A stretch of 63,742 nucleotides of DNA from Hydrogenophaga sp. (GCF_014773545.1 NZ_SDDV01000011.1:1-63742), one strand, 5' to 3'. Shown: positions 1 to 8,445, counted from the first letter of the stretch. Made by a program: numbers and translations. Notes: generated by a model from the sequence alone, not told the origin.

Positions 1-468
<468 letters not shown>

Positions 469-491
469 TTTTTTCCCAACTCGCACAAGCC

Positions 492-519
492 AAGGGGGCG
501 CCAATGGCGCTCCCTTTTT
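492..519 (+). terminator. Rho-independent terminator after the pilin gene
   Basis: A GGGGGCGCC arm (494-502) and a GGCGCTCCC arm (506-514) form a near-perfect stem with a three-base AAT loop, followed by five T residues (515-519). It sits 24 bases after the pilin stop codon. Confidence 0.85.
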
Positions 520-581
520 GAGGACTGGCTCAGGGCGAACGGTTGATACTTCACCAGGCCGGATCAATAAAACCGGGGGTG

Positions 582-870
582 AAATCGGGGTCAGATTCCG
601 ATTATCTTCAAGAAGGCTTCGACAGGCTCAGCCCGAACGGATGTTTCTTGCGTGAAAGAAGGCTTCGACAGGCTCAGCCCGAACGGAGGGGCAATTGGGG
701 TCAGATTCCGATTATCTCAAAGGGTTTGCGCCATAAGTGGTTGATACATATCGCAAGAAGGCTTCGACAGGCTCAGCCCGAACGGATGTTTCTTGTGGCA
801 ATCGGGGTCAGATTCCAATTTCCTTATTGATCCGGCCCTGCGGCAACAATCGGGGTCAGATTCCAAATTC
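582..870. repeat. Cluster of two interspersed short repeat families
   Basis: The gene-free stretch 520-855 is built from two motifs. Family A, with core CGGGGTCAGATTCC, occurs near 585-607, 695-717 (one base changed), 801-823 and 849-870, and once more at 1589-1612. Family B, core TTCGACAGGCTCAGCCCGAA, occurs near 617-638, 663-684 and 760-783, usually as AGAAGGC before and CGGATGTTTCTTG after. They alternate B/A. Motifs of both kinds are scattered in many betaproteobacterial chromosomes; family A is reminiscent of sequences linked to REP-associated IS200-like transposases, but no transposase gene is present here. Family B relatives occur again at 20767-20895 and inside gatB. No other gene is supported in this stretch. 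Confidence 0.8.
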
Positions 871-1281
871 CCAGGGATTGAGCACGGCCACGCCTGTGGG
901 CGCGAAGTCGGCTGCGTTGCGGGTGACGACGGTCATGCCATGCACCAAGGCAGTGGCAGCAATCAGGCCGTCACGTACCGGGTGGGGGTCCGGTACATGC
1001 AGTTGCGCACTGCGCAGGGCAATGGCGCTGTCCACATGCAGTACACGGCCGTCAAACGCTGGCTGTACCTGGTGTTCGAACCAAATTCTCAGGGCCTCGC
1101 CCTGCACAGGGTCGCGCCGCTCGGCCAACAAGACAGCAATTGCAATCTCCTGCAGGGTGATGACCGAGAGATACAGATCGCTGGCCTCGACGCTGTCGGC
1201 CCACGCGCAGACACGGGCGTCTGCTCTGCCGACGCGGACTTTGCGCAGCTCGGAAACGACATTGGTGTCAAGCAGGTACAT
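856..1281 (-). CDS. vapC: PIN-domain toxin ribonuclease (VapC/FitB-like)
   Basis: Predicted toxin of a type II toxin-antitoxin pair: a Mg2+-dependent ribonuclease of the PIN family, usually acting on tRNA or rRNA. The 141-residue protein has the expected four acidic residues: Asp5 in MYLLDTNVVSE, Glu45 in the TLQEI segment, Asp104 in PVRDGLIAAT and Asp125 in TRNAADF. The layout matches the FitB branch of VapC toxins and appears intact. It begins one base inside the stop codon of the upstream antitoxin gene, so the two are translationally coupled. Its 3' end lies in one copy of the family A repeat: the last codons and stop fall at 856-870, so the repeat supplies the C terminus (WEFGI). The cellular target is unknown. 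Confidence 0.9.
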   Translation of the reverse strand: MYLLDTNVVSELRKVRVGRADARVCAWADSVEASDLYLSVITLQEIAIAVLLAERRDPVQGEALRIWFEHQVQPAFDGRVLHVDSAIALRSAQLHVPDPHPVRDGLIAATALVHGMTVVTRNAADFAPTGVAVLNPWEFGI

Positions 1282-1535
1282 CAGTTCAGATCGGCCGCTT
1301 GAGCCAGCTCACGCATGGCCGGTGTCTCAAAATCGGCGTCTTGCGCCTCGGGCATGGCCAGTAAATCGGCGATCCGGGAGTGCTGGCGGGTGAGGTGTTT
1401 GTAGTCTTCAAACGTCAGCAACACATGCGCCGGGCGACCCCGGTCGGTGATGATCACTGGCCCGGATTGCGCCGCTCTCTTGGCCTTGCCGGCGTCCTGG
1501 TTGAACTCCCGGCTGGATAGAGTGGTGATACTCAT
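1281..1535 (-). CDS. vapB: Phd/YefM-type antitoxin partner of the VapC-like toxin
   Basis: Predicted antitoxin and autorepressor of the PIN toxin encoded immediately downstream. The 84-residue protein opens with MSITTLSSREFNQDAGKAKR, then GPVIITDRGRPAHVLLTFEDY, the characteristic dimerisation and DNA-binding fold of the Phd/YefM family; the C-terminal third (rich in Ala, Glu, Asp) should be the flexible toxin-binding tail. The stop codon shares one base with the toxin start (TGATG). Antitoxin-first order is standard. The symbol vapB is used for the role; by fold the protein is Phd/YefM-like and not the AbrB-like VapB type. The sequence upstream carries a family A repeat at 1589-1612. Confidence 0.88.
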   Translation of the reverse strand: MSITTLSSREFNQDAGKAKRAAQSGPVIITDRGRPAHVLLTFEDYKHLTRQHSRIADLLAMPEAQDADFETPAMRELAQAADLN

Positions 1536-1588
1536 GAGTAGCTCCTGGATTAAAAATGTAGGTACGTTACCACAACTCGGGGGGAGAA

Positions 1589-1612
1589 ATCGGGGTCAGA
1601 TTCTAATTTCCC
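1589..1612. repeat. Isolated copy of the family A repeat
   Basis: The core CGGGGTCAGATTC with the flanks AAAT before and TAATTTCCCG after matches the copies at 801-823 and 849-870. This copy marks the exact point where the lipoprotein reading frame on the minus strand is broken off. Confidence 0.8.
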
Positions 1613-1752
1613 GCATCTGTAAAACCCTGCTCGCGCGCCAGCACCAGCGGGTCGTGGCCGACCCAGTTGCTCAGACCCACTTTGAGCGCTGCCTGCGGTG
1701 TCGGCTGGCCGCAGGCCGACAGGCCAAGCACCAAGCCAAGCACAGCGAGCAT
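1603..1752 (-). pseudogene. Truncated ABC-transporter substrate-binding lipoprotein
   Basis: N-terminal remnant of a periplasmic binding lipoprotein. It has a type II signal sequence (MLAVLGLVLGLSACG, with Cys in the lipobox LSAC) and then LKVGLSNWVGHDPLVLAREQG, the opening strand and helix typical of the nitrate/sulfonate/taurine (SsuA/NMT1-like) binding-protein family. After roughly 50 residues of a normally about 330-residue protein the frame enters the family A repeat and stops (DAGN then TAG). Everything beyond is missing. The fragment is presumably non-functional. An alternative TTG start at 1791 would add 13 residues, but the ATG at 1752 gives a normal lipoprotein signal. Confidence 0.75.
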
Positions 1753-2035
1753 CGGGCCCGCCTCAGCAGACAGCCGACGCACAGGAGCCAAACGAGCACC
1801 CGGTCAGGCACTTACACACATTTTTTTGACCACGAAGGCACTCACCTGCTGGGTGAGAGCGCTACGCGCCGGATTTAGCATGAGCTGTCATGCGCGGTTC
1901 ATCTTGTGTTCAGCGCCTGGTCATGCGCGCTTCAGGTCGGCTTCAGATCAAGGGGGTCCAATACCCCGGTATCGGCTGCAACACATCTTTCTATCGGCCG
2001 ATGCCTTCAACCCAGCAACAAATGGAGTCTTTCGC

Positions 2036-2629
2036 ATGCACCCGCCCTTTGCCATCCGCCCACTCAGTCTGGCCGCCCTGCTCGTTTTGAGTTGCAGTGC
2101 CGCCGTCGCCAAAGCACCCGCGCTCAGCCCGGCCGCAGCCATGCCGACGCTGAGCACGAACATCACCGCCGCCGAAGTGCTGGCCGCACAGCGCGCCTGG
2201 GGCAATGCGTTGGTGCAAATTGCCACAGACTTTGAGACCGGCGGCATAGCCAAAGCCACCGCCACCGCCAACGCGGTACTGGACGCCGCCTACGCCTACC
2301 AACTGGGCCCGGTCTTGTTCAAGCCAACGCTGACCACGGCGCCGCACACTTTTCGCACCACACGCGAAGGCGCGCTGGCCTACTTCGTCGGTCACAACCC
2401 GAATTTTCCGAACGACACCGGCTTTGCCCTCAATGGCTGGCGTTCAGTGGAAATTCGCAACGTCGCCATGCACCTGCAAGGCAACATCGCCAAGACCATG
2501 GGCAACGTCATGATTACGGACCGCAACGGCAAGGTCACCACGGTCGATAAGACCTGGGGCTATCTGCGCGACGACCAGGGCCGCCTGCGCATTGTGCTGC
2601 ACCACTCCTCGCTGCCGGTCACGAACTGA
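2036..2629 (+). CDS. Secreted SnoaL/NTF2-like protein of unknown role
   Basis: A 197-residue exported protein. The start at 2036 is chosen because it gives a signal peptide (Lys/Arg-poor but hydrophobic LSLAALLVLSCSAAVAKA). The mature part, with LAAQRAWGNALVQIATDF, a GPVLFKPT motif near the middle and WRSVEIRN, TMGNVMITDRNGKV and KTWGYLRDDQGRLRIVLHHSSLP at the end, resembles a family of periplasmic proteins with an NTF2/SnoaL-like fold that is often mis-named phosphoribosyl-AMP cyclohydrolase in databases; no HisI-type metal-binding motif is present. Function is unknown. The 3' end overlaps the convergent response-regulator gene by 11 bases. Confidence 0.7.
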   Translation: MHPPFAIRPLSLAALLVLSCSAAVAKAPALSPAAAMPTLSTNITAAEVLAAQRAWGNALVQIATDFETGGIAKATATANAVLDAAYAYQLGPVLFKPTLTTAPHTFRTTREGALAYFVGHNPNFPNDTGFALNGWRSVEIRNVAMHLQGNIAKTMGNVMITDRNGKVTTVDKTWGYLRDDQGRLRIVLHHSSLPVTN

Positions 2630-3338
2630 GCGCTGCGTCTTGCTGCATGCGGTAGCCCAGCCCGCGCAAGGTCTGAATGAGGGCCGGCTCGAAGCCTTCG
2701 TCGACCTTGGCGCGCAGGCGGCGGATGTAGACGTCGACCACATTGGTCAGCGGGTCTTGGTGCGCACCCCAGACCTGCGCCAGAATGCGTTCGCGGCTGA
2801 ACACCCGCCCTGGGTGCGTCATGAAGAGTTCCAGCAGGGCCAGCTCTTTGGCGGTTAGTTTTATTTCTGTGGCACCGCGGCGCACACGCATCTGCTCGCG
2901 GTCAAAGCACAAGTCAGCGACTTGCAAGTGGCGCGCGGCACCCACGCGCTGATCGCGCGAACGCCGCGCCAGCGCTTCGATTCGCGCCAGCAACTCCTCA
3001 AAGGCAAACGGCTTGACCAAATAATCGTCTGCCCCCATGCGAAGGCCGGCCAGCCGGTCTTGCAATTCGCCCAGCGCGCTGAGCACCAGAATCGGCCACT
3101 GCACGCCGCCAGCGCGCAAGGTCTGGCACAGCGCCAGTCCGTCCATGTCCGGCAGCATGAGGTCGAGCAGCATCACGCTGGGCTGCTGGAGTTCGCGCGT
3201 CTGCGGATACCAAGCGCGCGCCATCGCCTCGCCCTCGCCGCCGCTGCGCGCCCAGCGCAGCACGTGGCCTTCGGCCGTTAGGCCGCGCTGCAAAAAATCG
3301 CCCACCCGGGCATCGTCTTCGACCAGCAAAATGTTCAT
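2619..3338 (-). CDS. OmpR/PhoB-family response regulator
   Basis: DNA-binding output protein of a two-component system with the kinase encoded just upstream (3479-5083). The 239-residue protein has an N-terminal receiver domain (acidic pair in VEDD, phospho-acceptor Asp59 in LLDLMLPDMDG, Lys in LVKPF) and a C-terminal winged helix (LTAKELALLELFMTHPGRVFSRE and VDVYIRRLRAKVD). The start is set at the ATG opening MNILLVEDD; the frame stays open further upstream but that part is repeat-derived and lacks homology. It is separated from the kinase by 140 bases holding a perfect palindrome. The target genes are not evident. Convergent with, and overlapping by 11 bases, the SnoaL-like gene. Confidence 0.92.
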   Translation of the reverse strand: MNILLVEDDARVGDFLQRGLTAEGHVLRWARSGGEGEAMARAWYPQTRELQQPSVMLLDLMLPDMDGLALCQTLRAGGVQWPILVLSALGELQDRLAGLRMGADDYLVKPFAFEELLARIEALARRSRDQRVGAARHLQVADLCFDREQMRVRRGATEIKLTAKELALLELFMTHPGRVFSRERILAQVWGAHQDPLTNVVDVYIRRLRAKVDEGFEPALIQTLRGLGYRMQQDAALSS

Positions 3339-3398
3339 GCGGACTGTTTCGTTGCAGTTGATGGGTAACGTGAGAGTCGGGCCGCGACTCACTTCGCT

Positions 3399-3424
3399 CC
3401 CCTCTCCCGTGTGCGGGAGAGGGG
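3399..3424. repeat. Perfect inverted repeat between kinase and regulator genes
   Basis: The arms CCCCTCTCCCG (3399-3409) and CGGGAGAGGGG (3414-3424) pair fully around a TGTG loop. This palindrome is widely dispersed in GC-rich proteobacterial genomes. It lacks a T tract, so it is more likely a REP-like element or an mRNA processing or attenuation hairpin than a full intrinsic terminator; in this place it could lower regulator expression relative to kinase expression. Confidence 0.75.
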
Positions 3425-3478
3425 TTGGGGGTGAGGGAGAACGGGCAGGACTTTCATTTTTTGGGGCGCCTTTCAAAG

Positions 3479-5083
3479 TCATGCCCGTTGGCTGAGCATG
3501 GGCAGACACAAGGTGGCTGTCGTGCCCTCGCCCGGCTGGCTGTGCAGGTTCAGGCTGCCGCCGTGCTGGCGCGCCAGCGCCCAGGCAATTGACAGGCCCA
3601 GCCCGCTGCCGGCGTCGCAATGCCGTCGCGCGGCCAGACTGCGAAAACCCCGCTCGAACACGCGCGACAGGTCCTCGGGTGCAATCCCGATACCGTGGTC
3701 GATGACGCGCAGACACCAGTGCGGCGTGCCATGGGCGTGCGTCTGCTGCGTCACCTCAACCCGCACCCGGCCCTGGGGCCGCGAGTAGCGCACGGCGTTG
3801 TCGAGCAGCAAGAGCATGAGTTGCTGTAGGCGCTGCGCGTCGCCCAGCAAACTGGCCGTCGTCTCACACGGCGCTGGCTCATCGATGCCAACCCCGGCCT
3901 GCGCCGCCAGTGCGCGCACGTGATCGAGCGCGGCTTGCAGCAGCGGCCAGGGATCGGTCGGCGCCAGCTTGATTGACCAGCTATCGACATCGCTGCGCGC
4001 CATGTTCAGCAAGTCCTCGATCACGCCCGAGAGCTGCGCCGCCGCTGCGGCGATGCGCCCCAGCGTGGCCTGCTGTTCGTCCCAGGTCTTGGGGCGCCCA
4101 CGCAAAGCAATTTCGGCTTCGCCGCGTATCACCGTGGCGGGCGTGCGCAACTCGTGACTGATGTCGGCCAACAGACGGTGACGGCGTCCTTGCCAGTCCT
4201 GCAAACGCTCGAGCGCCTGCTGCAAGGCCTGGGTGCGTTCGCGCACCTGTGCTTCCAGGGCGCCCCGGGTCTGCGCCTCGCGGCTGCGGTGCAAGATCAG
4301 CTCGTCGGCCATGCGGTTGACGCTGCGGGCAAAGCGGGCAAATTCGTGCTCGCCGTCTTGCGGCACCCGATGCGTCAGATCGCCGGCCGCGAGCGCGTCG
4401 GCGCCGGCCTGCAAAGCACCCAAGGGTTGCCGCAGTGAGCGGGCAAAGTAGGCCGCCAAAGCAAGCGCCAGCAGCAACAAAAGCAAGGTGGTGCCCAGCC
4501 AGAGTTGCCGAATGCGTTGCAAAGACTGGTAAGTCGCCTGCCGCTCGCGCTGCACGGCCTGCGTTTCACGGGCAATCGCCAGCGTCAGCAGACTGCGCAA
4601 TTCCTTGCCTTCAGACAATTCGAACACCCGATCCAGTACCGCCCAGGCTTGCCTGGGCTGTTCGATGCCGCCGCCCGGCAACCCGGACAAGGCCAGATTG
4701 ACGTCCAAAATATGCTGGTGCAAGGTCTGCAAGTCCTGCTGGCGCAGTCGATGTTCGGGCCGCTCCATGTCGGCCAGCCGATCGAGCGCCTGCGCTTGCA
4801 CACTTAAAACCTGCAAGCGTTCTACGCCGTCCAGCATGGAGCGCCCAAGCAACGCCTGCTGCCCAGGTATGTACGGCACACCGAGCAGGACTTGCAAAGA
4901 CCAGGCACGCAACACCTGCTTGCTGGCCGCGAGTTCCAGAAAGCCGTTTAGCACATCTCCCGCCACCCGCCCGCGCTGACCGCGCTGCTCGGCCGCATGG
5001 GTAACCCACCAGGCCAATGAACCTTGCAAAAAAGACAATAGCGCCAGGAGGGCAAAGGCGGCGGCAAGGCGGCGGCTGAACAC
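3479..5083 (-). CDS. Membrane sensor histidine kinase
   Basis: Sensor of a two-component system; autophosphorylates and transfers to the OmpR-type regulator encoded downstream. The 534-residue protein has a first membrane segment (residues about 8-28), an about 165-residue periplasmic, mostly helical region, a second membrane segment (about 194-212), a HAMP linker, the phospho-acceptor His310 in DISHELRTP, and a HATPase domain with DNAVRYS (N box), DHGIGIAPED (G1) and GSGLGLSIAW (G2). The start is a GTG at 5081-5083; no ATG is available in this frame nearby. The helical periplasmic region suggests a four-helix-bundle type sensor, but the ligand cannot be predicted. It lies 16 bases after a dehydrogenase remnant. 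Confidence 0.9.
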   Translation of the reverse strand: MFSRRLAAAFALLALLSFLQGSLAWWVTHAAEQRGQRGRVAGDVLNGFLELAASKQVLRAWSLQVLLGVPYIPGQQALLGRSMLDGVERLQVLSVQAQALDRLADMERPEHRLRQQDLQTLHQHILDVNLALSGLPGGGIEQPRQAWAVLDRVFELSEGKELRSLLTLAIARETQAVQRERQATYQSLQRIRQLWLGTTLLLLLLALALAAYFARSLRQPLGALQAGADALAAGDLTHRVPQDGEHEFARFARSVNRMADELILHRSREAQTRGALEAQVRERTQALQQALERLQDWQGRRHRLLADISHELRTPATVIRGEAEIALRGRPKTWDEQQATLGRIAAAAAQLSGVIEDLLNMARSDVDSWSIKLAPTDPWPLLQAALDHVRALAAQAGVGIDEPAPCETTASLLGDAQRLQQLMLLLLDNAVRYSRPQGRVRVEVTQQTHAHGTPHWCLRVIDHGIGIAPEDLSRVFERGFRSLAARRHCDAGSGLGLSIAWALARQHGGSLNLHSQPGEGTTATLCLPMLSQRA

Positions 5084-5098
5084 GGCGCGTCCTGCCCA

Positions 5099-5323
5099 TC
5101 AAGGCTGATCCGGTATGTGCAGTGGCTGCGTATTCAGCGCCGTCAACGCCCGGCCCTGGGTCGGAAATGCGATCAGGTTGTCGGCCGCCAACCGCGCCAT
5201 CGCCAGCCGGGTGCGCAGCGTAGCGCTGACGATGTGCGGTGTGAGCACCACGTTGCTCAAGGCCAACAGTTGCGGGAATACGGCGCGCGCCACCAGCACG
5301 GCGGGCCTGGACGCTGCTTGCAT
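5099..5323 (-). pseudogene. C-terminal remnant of a D-2-hydroxyacid dehydrogenase
   Basis: About 74 codons that match the C-terminal end of the GhrB/hydroxypyruvate reductase type: a stretch around ALSNVVLTPHIVSATLRTR with the catalytic His in TPHI, then MARLAADNLIAF. The Rossmann NAD-binding domain and the substrate domain are entirely missing, and upstream there is only the FKBP gene, whose stop is a few bases away. There is no plausible start beyond the fragment. It is a gene relic left by a deletion, not a functional short protein, though the reading frame is still clean. Confidence 0.75.
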
Positions 5324-5328
5324 GGGGC

Positions 5329-5676
5329 TCAGACCGCCAGCAATTCGACTTCGAACAGCAGCGTGGCGTGCGCGGGAATCACGCCGCCGGCGCCGCGCGC
5401 GCCGTAGCCCAGCGCAGCGGGAATGAGCAGGCGGCGCGTGCCGCCCACGGCCATGCCCTGCACACCCTCGTCCCAGCCCTTGATGACGTGGCCGGCGCCG
5501 AGCGTAAATTCAAACGGCTGACCGCGGTCTTTGCTGGAGTCGAACTGAGCGCCCTGGCTGCTGTTGCTGAAAATCCAGCCGGTGTAGTGCACCTGCACCG
5601 GGCGACCGGCGCGGGCGACTTCACCCCGACCGATCACGGTGTCTTCATATTGCAGGCCGCTTGCGGTGCTGATCAT
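5329..5676 (-). CDS. FKBP-type peptidyl-prolyl cis-trans isomerase
   Basis: Cytoplasmic proline isomerase/chaperone of 115 residues, the single-domain size. Family signatures are VHYTGWIF, the FDSSKDRGQPFEF strand, GAGHVIKGWDEGVQGM and the C-terminal LGYGARGAGGVIPAHATLLFEVELL. There is no signal peptide. It lies 46 bases after the nitroreductase gene on the same strand, with a short AACGTGCTTG direct repeat between the two. It is probably functional; a specific partner is not indicated. Confidence 0.93.
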   Translation of the reverse strand: MISTASGLQYEDTVIGRGEVARAGRPVQVHYTGWIFSNSSQGAQFDSSKDRGQPFEFTLGAGHVIKGWDEGVQGMAVGGTRRLLIPAALGYGARGAGGVIPAHATLLFEVELLAV

Positions 5677-5722
5677 GTGTTGTCCTTATCCTTGTGCTTG
5701 AACGTGCTTGAACGTGCTTGAA

Positions 5723-6451
5723 TCATTCGATCCAGGTGGTGAAAGACGCCACCGGCTCGCGCGGCGTGTGAAAACCGTTCACCGGATGCGCCGGATCGGC
5801 GTAGCCCAGCGCCATGCCGCAGACCAGCATTTCATGGTCGCTCGCGCCGACATGCGGCAAGACAATGCTGGCAAAGACGTTCCAGGCCGCCTGCGGGCAG
5901 GTGTGCAGACCCTGCGCCCGCGCGCCCAGCATGATGTTTTGCAAAAACATGCCGTAATCCAACAGCGAGCCGCGTCCCAGCACGCGGTCGAGCGTGAACA
6001 TCAAACCCACCGGGGCGTCAAAAAAGCGAAAATTGCGCTGCTGCTGCAGGTGCATTTTGTCCTTGTCGCCCTTGCCTATGCCCAGCAGGCCGTACAGGCC
6101 CCAGCCGTTCTCGCGCCGGCGGTCGATGTACGGGCTGACCCATTTTTCTGGGTAGTAGTCGTATGCCTCGTGGTACTGGGCTGCCAGCGTCGGGTCGGCG
6201 CGCAAGGCGTCGTGCGCGGCGCAGACTTGGTCGACCAGCGCGCTGCGGCTGGCTCCTTGCAGCACGTAGACCTTCCAGGGCTGGGTGTTGGTGCCCGAGG
6301 GTGCCCGGCTGGCCACGGCCAAAAGATGTTCCAGCGTGGCACGCGGCACCGGCGTGGGCAAAAAGGCGCGCGCCGACATGCGGCTGGTGATGGCCGCATC
6401 GACGCTGGCGGCGTCGATCGGCGTGCGCTGGCATGCAGGGTTTTGTGTCAC
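5723..6451 (-). CDS. FMN-dependent nitroreductase-family oxidoreductase
   Basis: NAD(P)H- and FMN-dependent oxidoreductase that reduces nitro-aromatics, quinones or similar acceptors. The 242-residue protein shows the FMN-binding start (ITSRMSARAFLPTPV), the RAPSGTNTQPWKVYVL motif contacting the FMN phosphate, a central helical region with FFDAPVGLMFTLDR and a C-terminal LVCGMALGYADPAHPVNGF motif. No signal peptide. It is the first gene of a minus-strand pair with the FKBP gene. The natural substrate cannot be predicted from sequence. Confidence 0.92.
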   Translation of the reverse strand: MTQNPACQRTPIDAASVDAAITSRMSARAFLPTPVPRATLEHLLAVASRAPSGTNTQPWKVYVLQGASRSALVDQVCAAHDALRADPTLAAQYHEAYDYYPEKWVSPYIDRRRENGWGLYGLLGIGKGDKDKMHLQQQRNFRFFDAPVGLMFTLDRVLGRGSLLDYGMFLQNIMLGARAQGLHTCPQAAWNVFASIVLPHVGASDHEMLVCGMALGYADPAHPVNGFHTPREPVASFTTWIE

Positions 6452-6744
6452 AAGAGTTTCTCCGGTCTGTGCTTGAACGAATCGGGCAGGGGCTGCGGGC
6501 TTGGCGAACTCCTGGCATTGTGCCTGTCTGACCCGGGCTTGCTGGTCACCGAGAGGTCAACCCGGTCGCCTCGGCGATAGCGCTACGCCAGCGCCACGTC
6601 AGACGTTTTTTATCGGCACCTGTTTCGATCGGCTCAGGAAAAATCAAAAGAGACGCCGCGTATGGACCAGAAATATGCAGATACGATGACAGTTCACCCA
6701 TTTAGAATGTTACATCTAGATGACTAAAATTCTGCAAAACACCT

Positions 6745-6772
6745 TTGCGCCATTGAAGCTTACCTCTATAAT
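6745..6772 (+). promoter_or_regulatory. Probable sigma-70 promoter of the phasin gene
   Basis: A consensus TATAAT -10 box at 6767-6772 with TTGCGC at 6745-6750 as a weak -35 box (16-base spacer), about 120 bases before the phasin start. A TTGAAG at 6753 is too close to serve. The rest of the gene-free stretch 6452-6893 is AT-richer than its surroundings and may carry a PhaR-like operator, but I could not define one. Confidence 0.55.
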
Positions 6773-6899
6773 CCGGTGCCTGTTGCAGTGCAGCAAAGCG
6801 AACCAAGACAACAGCGTCCAGACAGCGCGGCGTTCAATAGCGGCTCTCAACAGCCTGTTTTTCAGGCCCTTGTTTGACTAATTTTCTGGAGTTATGAAT

Positions 6900-7442
6900 A
6901 TGCTGACCGCCGAACAAATCGTCGCCGCCCAAAAAGCCAACATCGAGACCCTTTTCGGTCTGACCCAAAAAGCCTTCGAAGGCGTGGAAAAGCTGGTTGA
7001 ACTCAATGTTCAAGCCACCAAGGCCGCTCTGTCCGAGTCGGCCAACAACGCCCAGGCCATGCTCAGCGTCAAGGACGCGCAAGAACTGCTGACGCTGCAA
7101 GCCAGCCTGATGCAGCCACTGGCTGAGAAAACCGCCGCCTACAGCCGCCATCTGTACAACATCGCCTCTGGCACCAGCGCCGAATTCAGCAAGGCCGCCG
7201 AAGCCCAGAACGCCGACATGCAAAAGCGTTTCATGTCCGTGGTGGACAACGCATCGAAAAACGCGCCGGCCGGCTCCGAGACCGCCGTCGCCGTGATGAA
7301 GAGCGCCGTCTCTGCCGCCAGCAACGCCATGGAGTCGGTGCAAAAAGCGGTCAAGCAGGCAACCGAAATGGCCGAAGCCAACTTCAACGCCGTGACCACT
7401 TCTGCCGTTGACGCTTCGAAAACGGTGGCCAAGAAGCGCTGA
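6900..7442 (+). CDS. phaP: Phasin, polyhydroxyalkanoate granule-associated protein
   Basis: Small amphipathic protein coating polyhydroxyalkanoate granules and limiting their coalescence. The 180-residue, Ala-rich, almost wholly helical sequence starts [20 protein letters not shown] and continues with [17 protein letters not shown], the signature of PhaP of Burkholderiales; a C-terminal Lys-rich tail (TVAKKR) follows. Two ATGs are possible: 6894 leaves only two bases after the GGAG at 6888-6891, while 6900 gives an eight-base spacing and matches family starts, so 6900 is chosen. Monocistronic, with its own promoter and a strong terminator. A PHB-depolymerase-like esterase lies further along, at 29.9 kb. 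Confidence 0.92.
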   Translation: MLTAEQIVAAQKANIETLFGLTQKAFEGVEKLVELNVQATKAALSESANNAQAMLSVKDAQELLTLQASLMQPLAEKTAAYSRHLYNIASGTSAEFSKAAEAQNADMQKRFMSVVDNASKNAPAGSETAVAVMKSAVSAASNAMESVQKAVKQATEMAEANFNAVTTSAVDASKTVAKKR

Positions 7443-7470
7443 TTCTTGCGCGTCTGCGCAGATGCGCTCG

Positions 7471-7499
7471 GCCCTCACGGCAACGTGAGGGCTTTTTTT
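7471..7499 (+). terminator. Rho-independent terminator after phaP
   Basis: GCCCTCACG (7471-7479) pairs with CGTGAGGGC (7484-7492) around a GCAA loop and is followed by seven T residues. The stop codon of the convergent patatin gene lies in the T tract, so the hairpin may act for both. Confidence 0.93.
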
Positions 7500-8445
7500 A
7501 TGGCCGCGCCTCGCGCAGCGGCCGCCACTTTGCCAGCTCGGCACGCAGTTGCGGCAGAGCGGCCTGCATGGCCGCACGACCGGCGGCAATCGAGCGCTGG
7601 CGCGCGGCGAAGTCGGCACTGCCCACGCCGGCCAGCGCCGGGCGCAGCACCACATCGGCGCCAGCGAGTTCGAGCCGGTTGATACTCTGCCCCATGATGG
7701 CAAAGGTTTGCAGCAGCACCTGCAAACCGCCCTCGGCCTGGTTGCCCGCAGGCGCACTGGAAATGTCGACCGCCAGCACCAGCTCGGCCCCCATGGCGCG
7801 CGCCTGACTGACCGGCACCGGCGCGACCAGGCCGCCGTCGACAAAATCGCGTCCCCCAATGCGCACCGGCGTGAACACGCCCGGCACCGCGCTGGAGGCG
7901 CGCACCGCCTGCGCCGTATCGCCCCGACGAAACAGCACGCCATCTCCGCTGGCCAGGTCGGTGGCCAAAATGCCCAGCGGAATGGCCATGTTTTCGATCA
8001 AACGCCCATCGACCGCCTGCCGCACGTAGCGCGCCAGCGCCTCACCGCGCAACAAGCCACGCCCCATGAGGGGCAAGGACCAGTCGGTCAGCGCCGCCTC
8101 ATCCATGGCCAGCGCCACGCGCTCGAGTTCGGCTGCGCTCTTGCCACTGGCGGCCAGTGCCGCAACCAGGCTGCCGGCCGAGGTGCCGACCACCAAATCG
8201 GGGCGAATGCCGTTTTGCTCGAGCACCCCAAGCACGCCGATGTGCGCGAAACCGCGTGCCGCGCCCCCGCCCAGCGCCAGCCCGAGCCGCGGCGGCCGCA
8301 GCACCGGATCGACAGCAGCCGGCGGCGGCGGCGCAAGCACGGCTGGTGCATCCACGCCAGGCAGCGCCGCACACGCACTCAGCAGCAGCGTGGCAGCGAA
8401 GACAACAAGATACTTAGTGAGAACTATTCGTGTTTGTGTTATCAT
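7498..8445 (-). CDS. Patatin-like phospholipase lipoprotein (RssA-like)
   Basis: Predicted serine acyl hydrolase with a Ser-Asp dyad, anchored as a lipoprotein. The 315-residue protein has a lipobox (LLLSACA, Cys25), the oxyanion-hole motif GGGAARG (residues 59-65), the nucleophile elbow GTSAGS (Ser90) and the Asp in VDGGLVAPVPV. The start at 8445 gives a proper signal sequence (MITQTRIVLTKYLVVFAATL); a longer reading start exists but would run back over the neighbouring promoter region. Related proteins carry out lipid or fatty-acyl hydrolysis; the substrate here is unknown. Divergent from the iron-type ABC binding protein gene, with 83 bases between the starts. Confidence 0.9.
   Translation of the reverse strand: MITQTRIVLTKYLVVFAATLLLSACAALPGVDAPAVLAPPPPAAVDPVLRPPRLGLALGGGAARGFAHIGVLGVLEQNGIRPDLVVGTSAGSLVAALAASGKSAAELERVALAMDEAALTDWSLPLMGRGLLRGEALARYVRQAVDGRLIENMAIPLGILATDLASGDGVLFRRGDTAQAVRASSAVPGVFTPVRIGGRDFVDGGLVAPVPVSQARAMGAELVLAVDISSAPAGNQAEGGLQVLLQTFAIMGQSINRLELAGADVVLRPALAGVGSADFAARQRSIAAGRAAMQAALPQLRAELAKWRPLREARP

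Noticed and set aside
543..830. Short frames across the family A/B repeat cluster
   Set aside because: They are translations of the repeats themselves and differ in frame between copies.
2619..3716. Response-regulator frame extended by 126 codons upstream
   Set aside because: The extension crosses the palindrome and the end of the kinase gene and has no homology; the canonical MNILLVEDD start at 3338 is clear.
6753..6758. TTGAAG as -35 box of the phasin promoter
   Set aside because: Only eight bases from the TATAAT box, so geometry is wrong.
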